A stretch of DNA of 48,404 nt, from assembly GCF_030929555.1 (NCBI RefSeq), contig NZ_JAVFVT010000051.1, positions 1 to 48,404 of the forward strand. Reading direction: 5' to 3'. The notes under the pieces are model-generated. The model was not told the origin of the DNA. It ran no database searches and worked only from the letters and a program-made list of their open reading frames with translations. Origin of the DNA: Paenibacillus sp. LHD-117. Its GTDB lineage: Bacteria > Bacillota > Bacilli > Paenibacillales > Paenibacillaceae. Positions 24,446-32,910 of the stretch are shown in pieces. Within the stretch, counting starts at the first letter, position 1; every line of letters begins with the position of its first letter. Both the position numbers and the translations under genes were made by a program.

Positions 24446-24490
24446 CAAAAAGGACTGCCGCGGAAAGTCCGGATGACTTTCGCGACAGCC
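24446..24490 (-). terminator. Terminator of the GH88 gene
   Basis: GGACTGCCGCGGAAAGTC pairs with GACTTTCGCGACAGCC, with one bulge and wobble pairs. T-runs follow on the minus strand. The rest of 24276-24445 holds nothing recognisable. Confidence 0.8.
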
Positions 24491-24555
24491 CCGAACCGGA
24501 ACTGGTTTTGTATTTGTGCTTGCCTAGCCGCTTGCTACTAGCCAATCACTCTCCG

Positions 24556-25677
24556 TTACTCGTACCAGTACCCCTTGTGCCCCTTCTCGATCCGCATCAG
24601 CGCTTCCATATAATAGTAGTCGCCCCAGATCATGAAGTCGTCGGGGGAGCTGCCGCCGCGCACGCTGTACGAGCCACGCTCCAACAAACCTTGCGCGTCA
24701 GGCTTATCCTTCGTGTAATAATGCTCCGCGAGACCTTTCATGGTCAGACTCAGGCCCTCTTCCAAAGCTGGACGAGCCTCGTGTCCCTCCGGCAATACCT
24801 TCAGCAATTCCAGGATGCCGCAAGCCGTGATGGCAGACGCCGAGCTGTCGCGTTTCGTCTCCGCGTTCACCGGCGCGTTGAAGTCCCAGTAGACGACATG
24901 ATCCTCCGGCAGCCGATCCAGGAAATAACGAGCGAGACGTACCGACGTCTCCAAATACTTCTCGTCGCGCGTGTAATGATAGGATAACGCAAAGCCGTAA
25001 ATGCCCCAGGCCTGCCCGCGCGTCCACGTCGAACCGTCCTTATAGCCTTGGTGCGTTCCGCCTCGCTGCGCGTCGCCCGTCTCTTGGTCGAAGTAGAACG
25101 TATGATAGGACGAATCGTCTCCGCGGACAAGGAATCGGCGGCTCTGATCGGCGTGCGTAACCGCAACGTCGTAATACTTCCGGTCGCCTGTCACTTGATG
25201 CGCCCAGTAGAGCAGAGGCAAGTTCATCAGACAATCGATGATGATGCGGCCCCCGTTATGCGGATCTCCCTTCGGTCCCCATGCCTGAATGATCTGCAAG
25301 TTCGGCCGCCAGCGCTCCATGAGCGCGTCCGCTGCCTCGATCGTCAATTGTTTGGCCTCTTCGTCGCCTTCGATCATCCATTGCGCTTTAGAAGACAACG
25401 AGTAGAGGAAGCCGATATCGTGATGGTCGAGCGCGACGCGGTTGTCAAGGCGCTGCCTGAAGCTCGCCACCGTTTGCCGCGCCGCTTCCCTGAACGCTTC
25501 GTCCCCGGAATATTCGTAACAGAGCCAGAGAAGGCCCGACCAGAAGCCGTCCGTCCAATCCGTGTTGTCATTCAGCAAATATTCGTCGTTCAAGCTAACA
25601 TGGGGAAATTGACCTCCGAATCGCTCCATGTTTTGTTTCGTCTTCCGTACTGCGTCATCCATGATATGCAGCCACAT
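24556..25677 (-). CDS. Glycoside hydrolase family 88 (unsaturated uronyl hydrolase)
   Basis: This 373-residue cytosolic enzyme has the (alpha/alpha)6-barrel signature of GH88, which removes delta-4,5-unsaturated uronic acids from oligosaccharides made by polysaccharide lyases. The catalytic aspartates appear as D87 in HHDIGFLYS and D148 in IIIDCLMNLP. They match D88 and D149 of the Bacillus sp. GL1 enzyme. RGQAWGIYGFALSYHYT and DSSASAITACGILELL are further family segments. AAGAGGG lies 6 bases before the ATG at 25677. It is divergent from an AraC regulator, the probable controller. No lyase or oligosaccharide importer is adjacent, so its substrate source is elsewhere. Confidence 0.9.
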   Translation of the reverse strand: MWLHIMDDAVRKTKQNMERFGGQFPHVSLNDEYLLNDNTDWTDGFWSGLLWLCYEYSGDEAFREAARQTVASFRQRLDNRVALDHHDIGFLYSLSSKAQWMIEGDEEAKQLTIEAADALMERWRPNLQIIQAWGPKGDPHNGGRIIIDCLMNLPLLYWAHQVTGDRKYYDVAVTHADQSRRFLVRGDDSSYHTFYFDQETGDAQRGGTHQGYKDGSTWTRGQAWGIYGFALSYHYTRDEKYLETSVRLARYFLDRLPEDHVVYWDFNAPVNAETKRDSSASAITACGILELLKVLPEGHEARPALEEGLSLTMKGLAEHYYTKDKPDAQGLLERGSYSVRGGSSPDDFMIWGDYYYMEALMRIEKGHKGYWYE

Positions 25678-25797
25678 GCGCATCCCTCTTCCCATTGGTT
25701 TCTACCATGAGCATACCAAAATATCCGCGGCGACAGTTCAGTTCTCTTGTGCTAGACTGTAGTTATATTGCGGTTTTTTGGAAGGGGTTGCATCCGC

Positions 25798-26691
25798 ATG
25801 AACCGTCTGATGTTTGTCGATTTCCATGACGCGCCAATTCATGGAAAGCTTCAGATCGAAGCCGAGCCCGGCTACAAAGGTTACTTTCACTACCATCAAG
25901 GCATAGAGCTCCTTTACGTCCATCAAGGCGATGGCAGCGTCATTCTCGATCAGAACGTTTACCCCATTGAGCCCGGAACGTTGTTCCTCTTCCAGCCTTA
26001 CCAGCTTCATTACGTCAAAGCATCGACCGAATCGGCAACCTATGTCCGATCAATCATTCACTTCGAGCCCAACACACTCCAAACCGCGCTGCAATCCTTC
26101 GGCAGTTTAGCCGTCGCATTGAAGCGAATCTGGCGGGAGCGTTTAACGACGCAAGTATTCCGGGGTTTCGGCAACCGCCATCCGGCAGAGCCGCTTTACC
26201 GGTATTACGGCGAGCTGCTCGAACAAGCGACGCCGGAAGGCCGGCTATCGCTGCTCGCGGCGCTGCTCACGCAGCTTCTCGTCTTCCTGGACGCCGAAGG
26301 CGCCTATCCGCAGGACAAGTCGCCAGCCGTATCCCGGTCGGCTTCGCATACGGAGTCCATTCTGGAGTGGATCGAGAAGCATTTCGACAAGCCGTTCAAG
26401 TTGGAGGAGCTGGCGAGCGACCTCCATTTGTCCAAATATCATGTCTCCCGTCTGTTCCGGGAAGAAACCGGCCATACCGTCACCGATTATTTGCTTGCCC
26501 GGCGCATTCAGGAGGCTTGCTTGCTGCTCATCTCTTCCGACCGGTCCGTCGAGGAGATCGGCGCGAAGGTCGGCTGGCCCATCCCGTCCCACTTCTCCAG
26601 CCAGTTCCGCAAGTGGGTCGGCTGTACGCCCTCGCAATACCGGGGCAAACAATCGATCCTCCTGCAGCAGAATGCGGATACGCCCATATGA
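25798..26691 (+). CDS. AraC-family regulator, probably of the GH88 gene
   Basis: This 297-residue regulator has an N-terminal cupin-like sensor (residues about 10-95, with FHYHQGIELLYVHQGDGSV and PGTLFLFQPYQLHY). It has a C-terminal double helix-turn-helix (about 190-285), including LEELASDLHLSKYHVSRLFREETGHTVTDYLLARRIQEA and IGAKVGWPIPSHFSSQFRKWVGCTPSQYR. The ATG at 25798 has GGAAGGGG about 10 bases upstream. The divergent GH88 gene 120 bp away suggests local control in response to an unsaturated uronate or oligosaccharide. The stop lies 11 bp before the hairpin repeat array, leaving no ordinary terminator. Confidence 0.88.
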   Translation: MNRLMFVDFHDAPIHGKLQIEAEPGYKGYFHYHQGIELLYVHQGDGSVILDQNVYPIEPGTLFLFQPYQLHYVKASTESATYVRSIIHFEPNTLQTALQSFGSLAVALKRIWRERLTTQVFRGFGNRHPAEPLYRYYGELLEQATPEGRLSLLAALLTQLLVFLDAEGAYPQDKSPAVSRSASHTESILEWIEKHFDKPFKLEELASDLHLSKYHVSRLFREETGHTVTDYLLARRIQEACLLLISSDRSVEEIGAKVGWPIPSHFSSQFRKWVGCTPSQYRGKQSILLQQNADTPI

Positions 26692-26701
26692 GTGTTACCG
26701 T

Positions 26702-27091
26702 GCGCTGCAGGTTCGTTTCGCGGACCTGCAGCCGACAAGCTGGCGCTGCCGCGCGCTGCAGGTTCGTTTCGCGGACCTGCAGCCGCCAAACCGGCGCTAC
26801 CACGCACTGCAGGTTCGTTTCGCGGACCTGCAGCCGACAAGCTGGCGCTGCCGCGCGCTGCAGGTTCGTTTCGCGGACCTGCAGCCGACAAGCTGGCGCT
26901 GCCGCGCGCTGCAGGTTCGTTTCGCGGACCTGCAGCCGCCAAACCGGCGTTGCCGCGCGCTGCAGGTTCGTTTCGCGGACCTGCAGCCGCCAAACCGGCG
27001 TTGCCGCGCGCTGCAGGTTCGTTTCGCGGACCTGCAGCCGCCAAACCGGCGCTACCGCGCGCTGCAGGTTCGTCTCGCGAACCTGCAGCCG
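26702..27091. repeat. Eight 51-bp hairpin repeats between convergent genes
   Basis: CTGCAG starts at 26705, 26756, 26807, 26858, 26909, 26960, 27011 and 27062, an exact 51-bp period. Each copy holds CTGCAGGTTCG-TTTCG-CGGACCTGCAG, an 11-bp hairpin with one wobble; in the last copy the pairing is perfect. Between hairpins two spacer types alternate, GACAAGCTGG or GCCAAACCGG, in the order A B A A B B B. The unit is 17 codons long without stops, so false open frames appear in every phase. The array fills the whole gap between araC and thrS ends and may act as their transcription barrier. Confidence 0.92.
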
Positions 27092-27106
27092 CCCCACCAC
27101 CTTCGC

Positions 27107-28861
27107 CTACGCCCTCGTCCGAAGCTGCTCCTCCAGCATGGCGACGAACTCGCCCGCCTCGTATGGTCGCTGGACGCCGTCGCCGAAAGCGCGCGCCTGC
27201 AGACCGCCGCTCGCGAGCTCCTTGTCGCCGACGACCGCCGCGTACGGGATTTTGCGGAGCTGGGCTTCGCGGATGCGATAGCCGAGCTTCTCCTTCCTGT
27301 CGTCGACTTCGACTCTGATCCCCGCGGCCGCCAGACGCTCCCGCAACTCCGATGCGTATGCTTCATGCGCCTCCGCGACGGGTACGATTATCGCTTGAAC
27401 CGGCGCCAGCCAGAGCGGGAACGCCCCCGCGTAATGCTCGATCAGGATGCCGAGGAAACGATCGATCGAGCCGTAGACGGCGCGATGGATGACGATCGGC
27501 GTTTGTTTCTCGTTCCGCTCGTCGACGTACGAGAGGCCGAACTTCTCCGGCATTTGGAAGTCGAGCTGGACCGTTCCGCATTGATGGCTCCGGCCGAGCG
27601 CGTCCTTGATGTGGAAGTCGATCTTCGGTCCGTAGAACGCGCCGTCGCCCGGATTCAGCGAATAGGGAATGCCAGCCGCGTGCAGCACGTTCCGCAAAGC
27701 CGCTTCCGCCAGCTCCCACTGCTCGTCGCTGCCCATGGAGTCGTCCGGCCTTGTCGACAGCTCCAAACTATACGAGAACCCGAACAGATCGTAAATCGTT
27801 TGAATGAGCTCGATCGTCCGCATGATTTCCTCTTCCACTTGTTCGGGTCTCGCGAAAATGTGCGCGTCGTCTTGGCAGAACGTCCGCACCCGGAACAGTC
27901 CGTTCAGCGCCCCGCTGAATTCGTACCGGTGCACTTGCCCGAACTCCGCGTACCGAATCGGCAGCTCCCGATAGGAATGCTTCCGGTTCTTGAACATCAG
28001 CATATGTCCCGGGCAATTCATCGGCTTCACCGCAAAATGCTGCCCATCCAGCTCCGAGAAATACATGTTGTCGCGGTAATGCTCCCAGTGCCCGGACTGC
28101 TCCCACATCGCCCTGTTCATGATGAACGGCGTCCGCACCTCGTCGTATCCGAACTTCGCCAGACATTCCCGGGACAACCGCTCCAGCTCATTCCGAAGCA
28201 CCGTCCCTTTGGGCAAATAAAACGGCATCCCCGGCGCCTCGTCCGCGAACATGAACAGCTCCAGCTGCTTGCCGAGCTTTCTGTGATCGCGCTTCTGCGC
28301 CTCCTCCTGCCAAGCCAGGTACGCGTCAAGCTCCTCCTGACTCCCGAAGGCAACGCCGTAAATCCGCTGCAGCACGGCGTTATTGCTGTCTCCGCGCCAA
28401 TATGCGCCCGCAATATTGAGCAGCTTGAAAGCCAGCCCGGCCGCAGCGCCGCCTACGCTCGGTACCATACCTTCCATACCGATATCCGCGAACGCCCCCT
28501 GCTCATAAAGCGCCACATCCTCCGCTTCCGCATGCCCTCGCAGCTCCTCCAGCTTCCAATTCTCGCCCCTCGACTCGAATAGGCGCAGCGCTTCCGCATG
28601 CGGGATCTTACGCCATCCGATTGGCTGATTCTCGGCCAGTATCGCCCGCATCTCTTCCTCGACAGATGCCAGTTCCTCCGCGGCAGGCGGCTGTTCCAGG
28701 ACGCCTTGGAAGTCGAAGTCGTAATAAAAGCCCTGATTCGTCAGTCCGCCTATCCCGAGCCGAGCGCCCGGATAACGCCGCTGGACGGCCGCCGCCAGCA
28801 GCATGGACGCCCCCATCCTCAGTTGTCCCTCTTGATGATCGTGATTACATTTAACCTTCAC
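27107..28861 (-). CDS. thrS: Threonyl-tRNA synthetase lacking TGS domain and editing residues
   Basis: The class II core is intact and charges tRNA-Thr in the cytoplasm: RTPFIMNRAMWEQSGHW, zinc-site MNCPGH, RVRTFCQDDAHIF, CGTVQLDFQ, IVIHRAVYGS, then the anticodon domain from WLAPVQ. At 584 residues it lacks the N-terminal TGS domain of standard ThrRS (about 640). The editing domain keeps its scaffold (AGAYWRGDSNN), but the zinc-type editing residues of E. coli ThrRS are replaced: H73 by M16, H77 by M20, C182 by G128, H186 by M132. The start is probably GTG 28861; AAGGA directly abuts it, so the start is uncertain. Tandem T-boxes precede it. A standard thrS presumably exists elsewhere. Confidence 0.92.
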   Translation of the reverse strand: MKVKCNHDHQEGQLRMGASMLLAAAVQRRYPGARLGIGGLTNQGFYYDFDFQGVLEQPPAAEELASVEEEMRAILAENQPIGWRKIPHAEALRLFESRGENWKLEELRGHAEAEDVALYEQGAFADIGMEGMVPSVGGAAAGLAFKLLNIAGAYWRGDSNNAVLQRIYGVAFGSQEELDAYLAWQEEAQKRDHRKLGKQLELFMFADEAPGMPFYLPKGTVLRNELERLSRECLAKFGYDEVRTPFIMNRAMWEQSGHWEHYRDNMYFSELDGQHFAVKPMNCPGHMLMFKNRKHSYRELPIRYAEFGQVHRYEFSGALNGLFRVRTFCQDDAHIFARPEQVEEEIMRTIELIQTIYDLFGFSYSLELSTRPDDSMGSDEQWELAEAALRNVLHAAGIPYSLNPGDGAFYGPKIDFHIKDALGRSHQCGTVQLDFQMPEKFGLSYVDERNEKQTPIVIHRAVYGSIDRFLGILIEHYAGAFPLWLAPVQAIIVPVAEAHEAYASELRERLAAAGIRVEVDDRKEKLGYRIREAQLRKIPYAAVVGDKELASGGLQARAFGDGVQRPYEAGEFVAMLEEQLRTRA

Positions 28862-28884
28862 TCCTTCGTTTTTTTTTGGAAAAC

Positions 28885-29217
28885 AAAAAAAGCCCGTCCG
28901 CAAAGGGACGAGCTTGCTCGTGGTTCCACCCAAATTCAATTTGTTTCATAACCCGTGCGCACGCTCGCAGTTTGACGACGGCCAATTGTTTATGGTCCGC
29001 ACATCCGAGCTCCGCTCGCAATGGATTCGTAAAACAAATCCTTAGCTATCCTGTAACGGGAATGCCCGGCGATCCTTACACTCATGTGCCCGCGCAAAGC
29101 CTCATGATTTCAGAACCGCAGCTGCAAGGGGGTAAACGCTCGTCATTCCCGAAAGGGCTCTCAGCCGGGTCCCCTCTCTCTGGGCGGTATGCGCGACGCG
29201 CTCATGTCCTTGGTCAT
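28885..29217 (-). ncRNA. T-box leader 2 (proximal) of thrS
   Basis: On the minus strand the T-box sequence TGGAACCACG (28928-28919) is followed by a terminator, GCTCGTCC with GGACGGGC and seven T (28913-28885). Upstream are CAGAGAGAGGGG (stem I AG-bulge region), GGCTGA (distal loop) and CGGGCATTCCCGTTA (stem IIA/B pseudoknot type). The leader should read through when tRNA is uncharged. The specifier triplet is not settled: after a GAA the sequence reads ATC at 29107-29105. Confidence 0.88.
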
Positions 29218-29252
29218 TGCTATTATTCCATCTATTTAATGCTGTTAACGAC

Positions 29253-29530
29253 AAAAAAGCGCGTCGTCCGCAAAGGGACGAGCGCGCTCGTGGTTCCACC
29301 CAAATTCGATTTACGGCCGGCCTTACGGAGCGCCGCCAAATCCTTCAGCATTCGATAACGGGAATTCCCGGCGATCCCTACACTCGCGGAACGGGGCCCC
29401 GTCCTCATGATTTCGGCATCGCGGCTACAAGGGGGTAAACGCTTGTGATTGCCGAAGGGGCTTTCAGCCGTGTCCCCTCTCTCTGGGCGGTATCCGTAAG
29501 CGAGCATGTCCTTGATCTCAGCCATTTGAT
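29253..29530 (-). ncRNA. T-box leader 1 (distal) of thrS
   Basis: This is a second full T-box, closely similar to the first. TGGAACCACG is at 29298-29289 and a terminator stem, GCGCGCTCGTCC with GGACGACGCGC plus T6, at 29287-29253. CAGAGAGAGGGG, GGCTGA and CGGGAATTCCCGTTA are shared with the downstream copy. Both leaders would have to be read through before thrS is made, giving tight control by tRNA charging. GAAATCATGAGG near the 3' side of stem I (29414-29403) is identical in both copies. Confidence 0.88.
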
Positions 29531-29538
29531 TTGTTCTC

Positions 29539-29567
29539 ATTCTATGCAGTCCATCCACAATTGTCAA
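29539..29567 (-). promoter_or_regulatory. Sigma-A promoter of the T-box/thrS transcript
   Basis: On the minus strand TTGACA (29567-29562) and TAGAAT (29544-29539) are separated by 17 bp. Transcription would start just before T-box 1. Confidence 0.85.
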
Positions 29568-29594
29568 TACCTTACTGTTTCTGGCTAGGATGAA

Positions 29595-30593
29595 CTATTT
29601 AATTTCGTAAATTTTGTAGATCTCGTCGAGCATGAGATTCGCCGCGATCACGCCGCCTGCCGTGTTCCAAATCGCGTCGTCCACACGAATGGCTTTATTG
29701 TTTTTCACGACATTAAGACTTTGCCAAAGCGGATCGTTCAGCATTTCTTGTTCCATTTCCGTGCCTTTGCCGTCTCCGGTCTCGTAAGTGAAGTAGAAGA
29801 GCATGTCGGCATCTACTTCGGGCAGGCGTTCCTTTGTAATTTCTTCGACGAATGTATCTTTGTACTTCTGACTGTCCGGACGCGTAATGCCAAGCTTCGA
29901 GAACGCTAGGCCCGTGAACGTGTCTTCCAAATAGATGCGCGTTTTGCCAGCCATGAAACGTACAACGGATACTTTCTGGTTCAGCTTATCTCCGGCTTTG
30001 TTCTTAAAGTCGGCCGCGCGGGCATCGTAGTCCGCGATGATTTGGTCGCCTTCCGCTTTTTTGCCAAGCGCGTCGGCGTACAATTTGAAGTTGTCCTGCC
30101 AAGCGCCGCGCAGCGTTTCGGAGAAGATCGTAGGCGCGATCGCGTTCAGCTGGTCGTACACTTTTTCTTGGCGCAATTTGTTGCCGATGATCAGATCCGG
30201 CTGAAGGCTTGCGATGAGCTCCATGTTCGGCTGGCTTTCTTCCCCGACTTCCGTCACGCCTTCCATGTCCGCCTTGATATGTGCATACCAAGGATCGCCC
30301 GTCCAGGATTTCACGGCGCCAACCGGCTTCACGCCAAGCGCAAGCAGCGCTTCCGTTCCTTCGTTGGTCAATACGACCACGCGTACAGGGTTGCCTTTAA
30401 TCGGCGTCTCGCCCATCGCATGCGTAATGACTCTTTCTTCGGCCGCGTTCGATGCGCCGGAATCATTTGCGTTAGCCCCGTTATTCGCGCTATTGTTCGA
30501 ACCCGATTGGCCGCAGCCCGTTACGACCAGCGTTAACGCCAGCAGCAGCGCGGTGCCTGTCCAGGTCAGTTTTTTCTTAAGTACATTAAACAT
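29595..30593 (-). CDS. Siderophore-binding lipoprotein (FecB/YfiY-like)
   Basis: This 332-residue receptor captures iron-siderophore complexes for the permeases encoded divergently at 30798-33720. Its lipobox is VVTGCG, followed by an Asn/Ser-rich linker. The FecB/TroA-like fold is indicated by RVVVLTNEGTEALLALGVKPVGA, QPNMELIASLQPDLIIGNKL, AIAPTIF and the C-terminal NVVKNNKAIRVDDAIW. It resembles hydroxamate- or citrate-type receptors such as YfiY; the exact ligand is unknown. GGGAGAGGGAA lies about 6 bases before the ATG. A Fur box 19 bp upstream implies repression when iron is plentiful. Confidence 0.88.
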   Translation of the reverse strand: MFNVLKKKLTWTGTALLLALTLVVTGCGQSGSNNSANNGANANDSGASNAAEERVITHAMGETPIKGNPVRVVVLTNEGTEALLALGVKPVGAVKSWTGDPWYAHIKADMEGVTEVGEESQPNMELIASLQPDLIIGNKLRQEKVYDQLNAIAPTIFSETLRGAWQDNFKLYADALGKKAEGDQIIADYDARAADFKNKAGDKLNQKVSVVRFMAGKTRIYLEDTFTGLAFSKLGITRPDSQKYKDTFVEEITKERLPEVDADMLFYFTYETGDGKGTEMEQEMLNDPLWQSLNVVKNNKAIRVDDAIWNTAGGVIAANLMLDEIYKIYEIK

Positions 30594-30611
30594 ATTATTC
30601 CCTCTCCCCAT

Positions 30612-30633
30612 GATGAAAATGATTCTCATTAGA
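30612..30633. promoter_or_regulatory. Fur box of the siderophore-binding gene
   Basis: TGAAAATGATTCTCATTA, with flanking bases, matches the TGATAAT-N-ATTATCA (7-1-7) Fur consensus closely. It is placed just before the start of the lipoprotein gene on the minus strand. Confidence 0.85.
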
Positions 30634-30680
30634 TCCACAAACGAAACTATACCAGCATATCAATTCAAAGTCAATCAAAC

Positions 30681-30699
30681 AATGATAATGATTTTCAAA
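30681..30699. promoter_or_regulatory. Fur box of the siderophore permease operon
   Basis: AATGATAATGATTTTCAAA matches the Fur consensus (TGATAATGATTTTCA core). It abuts the -35 box at 30704-30709, ideal for repressing the permease operon. Confidence 0.88.
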
Positions 30700-30703
30700 T
30701 TCG

Positions 30704-30732
30704 TTGACACCCTCTGCTCATTCCCCTACAAT
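30704..30732 (+). promoter_or_regulatory. Promoter of the siderophore permease operon
   Basis: TTGACA (30704-30709) and TACAAT (30727-30732) are separated by 17 bp, a strong sigma-A promoter adjoining a Fur box. Confidence 0.88.
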
Positions 30733-30797
30733 ATTTGAGTATTCGATTCATGCGATAACGAGCATAACGAATCAGATTGGCAACGAGGGAAGAGGAC

Positions 30798-31811
30798 ATG
30801 ATGAAGACATCATTATTAGATACACGCGCCCAAAAGGCGGCGGGACTGATCGTTGGGCTGCTTCTTGCGGCCGCGGGTATCGTTAGCAGCATCGTATTCG
30901 GCGTGGCTGACATCGGCTGGCGCACTATCTGGGCATCTTATACCGCATTTGACGGTTCGCAAGAGCATCTTATTATCCAAACCGCAAGGATGCCGCGCGC
31001 GCTGATTGCCGCCGCGGCGGGAGCAAGCCTGGCCGTCGCGGGGACGTTCATGCAAGGCATTACGCGGAATCAGCTGGCATCGCCAAGCTTGTTCGGCATC
31101 AATGCGGGAGCCGCCTTCTTCATCGTGACCGGGTCGGCCTTCTTCGGCGTCAGCGGCTTATCGACGTTCGCGACGCTCGCGTTTATCGGCGCGGCGTTCA
31201 CTGCCGCTCTCGTGTACACCCTTGGCTCCATCGGCAACGACGGCCTGACGCCGCTTAAGGTTACTTTGGCCGGGGCCGCTTTGACCGCGTTTTTCTCATC
31301 GCTTTCTTTGGGCGTCCTTCTCACGAGCGGCCAGACGTTCGATCAAGTGCTTTATTGGTTCGTAGGGTCGGTCGCGGGACGCGATCTTCATATCTTCACG
31401 GCGGCAGCGCCTTATATCGGAATCGCTTTGGTCGGCGCGTTCATTCTGGCGAGACATATGAACGTGCTTACGCTTGGGGAGGACGTCGCCGTCGGCCTCG
31501 GGCAGAAAACGGTCTACATCAAATTGGCGGCGGGCGTCATTATTGTACTGCTCGCCGGCGGCTCGGTATCCATGGCGGGTCCGATCGCGTTCGTAGGCAT
31601 CATCGTTCCTCACTTGATGCGTTATTTGGTCGGCATCGATTATCGCTGGGTCGTTCCGTATTGCGCCGTATACGGAGCCATCCTGCTTCTGGCGGCCGAC
31701 ATCGGCTCCAGGTATATTTCGTTCCCGAAGGAAGTTCCGGTCGGCATCATGACGGCTGTCATTGGCGTTCCTTTCTTCGTCTTTATCGCAAGAAGAGGAG
31801 GCCGTTCTTAA
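30798..31811 (+). CDS. FecCD-family siderophore permease 1
   Basis: This 337-residue permease has about nine or ten membrane helices and the FecCD signatures RMPRALIAAAAGASLAVAGTFMQGITRNQLASPSLFGINAGA, GGSVSMAGPIAFVGIIVPHLMRYLVGIDYR and FPKEVPVGIMTAVIGVPFF. It forms a heterodimeric channel with the product of 31813-32859. GAGGG lies about 9 bases before the ATG at 30798. The next gene starts one base after its stop, so translation is coupled. Iron control comes from the Fur box at 30681-30699. Confidence 0.92.
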   Translation: MMKTSLLDTRAQKAAGLIVGLLLAAAGIVSSIVFGVADIGWRTIWASYTAFDGSQEHLIIQTARMPRALIAAAAGASLAVAGTFMQGITRNQLASPSLFGINAGAAFFIVTGSAFFGVSGLSTFATLAFIGAAFTAALVYTLGSIGNDGLTPLKVTLAGAALTAFFSSLSLGVLLTSGQTFDQVLYWFVGSVAGRDLHIFTAAAPYIGIALVGAFILARHMNVLTLGEDVAVGLGQKTVYIKLAAGVIIVLLAGGSVSMAGPIAFVGIIVPHLMRYLVGIDYRWVVPYCAVYGAILLLAADIGSRYISFPKEVPVGIMTAVIGVPFFVFIARRGGRS

Positions 31812-31812
31812 G

Positions 31813-32859
31813 ATGGATAAATTAGTCACGATAAGAAACCGCATGCTTTCCTTCCAGATCGAGCGCCGGACGGTCATGATGATCCTATTGCTGATCGTCG
31901 CCAATCTGGCGGCCATCGTCGTATGCGTCGGGCTCGGAAGCAAGACGATCAGCCCAATCAACGTCGTTCGGATCTTGTTCGGATCCTTGAATTCGCCCGA
32001 TTCGATGATTATTGAATCGCTGCGGATGCCGCGCGTCATCATTGCCGTCATGGTCGGCTCGGCGCTCGCGGTATCCGGCGCCTTGCTGCAGGGCATCGTG
32101 CGGAATCCGCTCACCTCCCCGGATATCATCGGCATTTCCGGCGGAGCTTCCCTAGGCACCGTCGTATTTATCTTATACTTCTCGCATGTCAGCATTCGCT
32201 TCATGCCGCTGAGCGCGATACTTGGGGCGTTCGCGGCCGCGTTCCTGATTTATCTATTCGCTTACCGCAAGGGCGTAACTCCGCTTAGGCTCGTCCTGAT
32301 CGGCATCGGCATGGCTACCGCATTGACGGCCGTCACGTACATGTTAATTCTGACATCGTCGTTTACGCCTACGGCCGTGGCGGTCAAAGCGTTCACCTTC
32401 ATGACCGGCAGCATCTACGGCGTCTCGTGGGAAAGAGACGTCTACACGCTGCTCCCTTGGATCATCGTACTGTTCCCGATCGCGTTAATCTATGCCCGTC
32501 ATCTGAACGTACAGGAGCTCGGAGACGAAGTGGCAACAAGCGTAGGCAGCTCGGTCCAGATCAAACGAACCATCTTGCTCGTCATCAGCGTCGCGCTGGC
32601 CGGCGCTGCCGTCGCGATCGGCGGAGCAATCAACTTCATCGGCCTGATGGCCCCGCATATCGCGCGCAAGCTTGTCGGACCTTCGTACGGGGGAGTGATC
32701 CCCGTATCCGCGCTTATCGGATCTCTGGTGCTCTTGTTGTCCGATCTCGTCGCGAGAGTGGCGTTCATCCCGCTCGATATTCCCGCGGGCGTGTTTACGG
32801 CCGCGATCGGAGCGCCGTTCTTCATCTACTTGCTCTACCGTCACCGCAACGGATCCTAG
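31813..32859 (+). CDS. FecCD-family siderophore permease 2
   Basis: This 348-residue partner permease shows the same family pattern: RMPRVIIAVMVGSALAVSGALLQGIVRNPLTSPDIIGISGGA, AVAIGGAINFIGLMAPHIARKLVG and FIPLDIPAGVFTAAIGAPFFIYLLYR. The ATG at 31813 begins one base after the preceding stop; its AGGAGG lies inside the preceding gene, about 12 bases away. A 51-bp gap leads to the ATPase gene. Together with that ATPase it completes the importer served by the lipoprotein at 29595-30593. Confidence 0.92.
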   Translation: MDKLVTIRNRMLSFQIERRTVMMILLLIVANLAAIVVCVGLGSKTISPINVVRILFGSLNSPDSMIIESLRMPRVIIAVMVGSALAVSGALLQGIVRNPLTSPDIIGISGGASLGTVVFILYFSHVSIRFMPLSAILGAFAAAFLIYLFAYRKGVTPLRLVLIGIGMATALTAVTYMLILTSSFTPTAVAVKAFTFMTGSIYGVSWERDVYTLLPWIIVLFPIALIYARHLNVQELGDEVATSVGSSVQIKRTILLVISVALAGAAVAIGGAINFIGLMAPHIARKLVGPSYGGVIPVSALIGSLVLLLSDLVARVAFIPLDIPAGVFTAAIGAPFFIYLLYRHRNGS

Positions 32860-32910
32860 CAGTCGCCGAGGCATGCGACAACCAAATTCCATAACGAAGG
32901 AGTCCTTCTT

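Noticed and set aside
26508..27100. Repeat-encoded proteins on the minus strand
   Set aside because: All phases of the 51-bp unit are open and no ribosome site is present. The DNA hairpin, not a protein repeat, is what is conserved.
26441..28582. Very long plus-strand open frame (over 700 codons) across the repeat array and thrS
   Set aside because: It results from stop-free 17-codon repeats followed by the antisense of thrS. Its product is repetitive and Arg-rich and matches no family.
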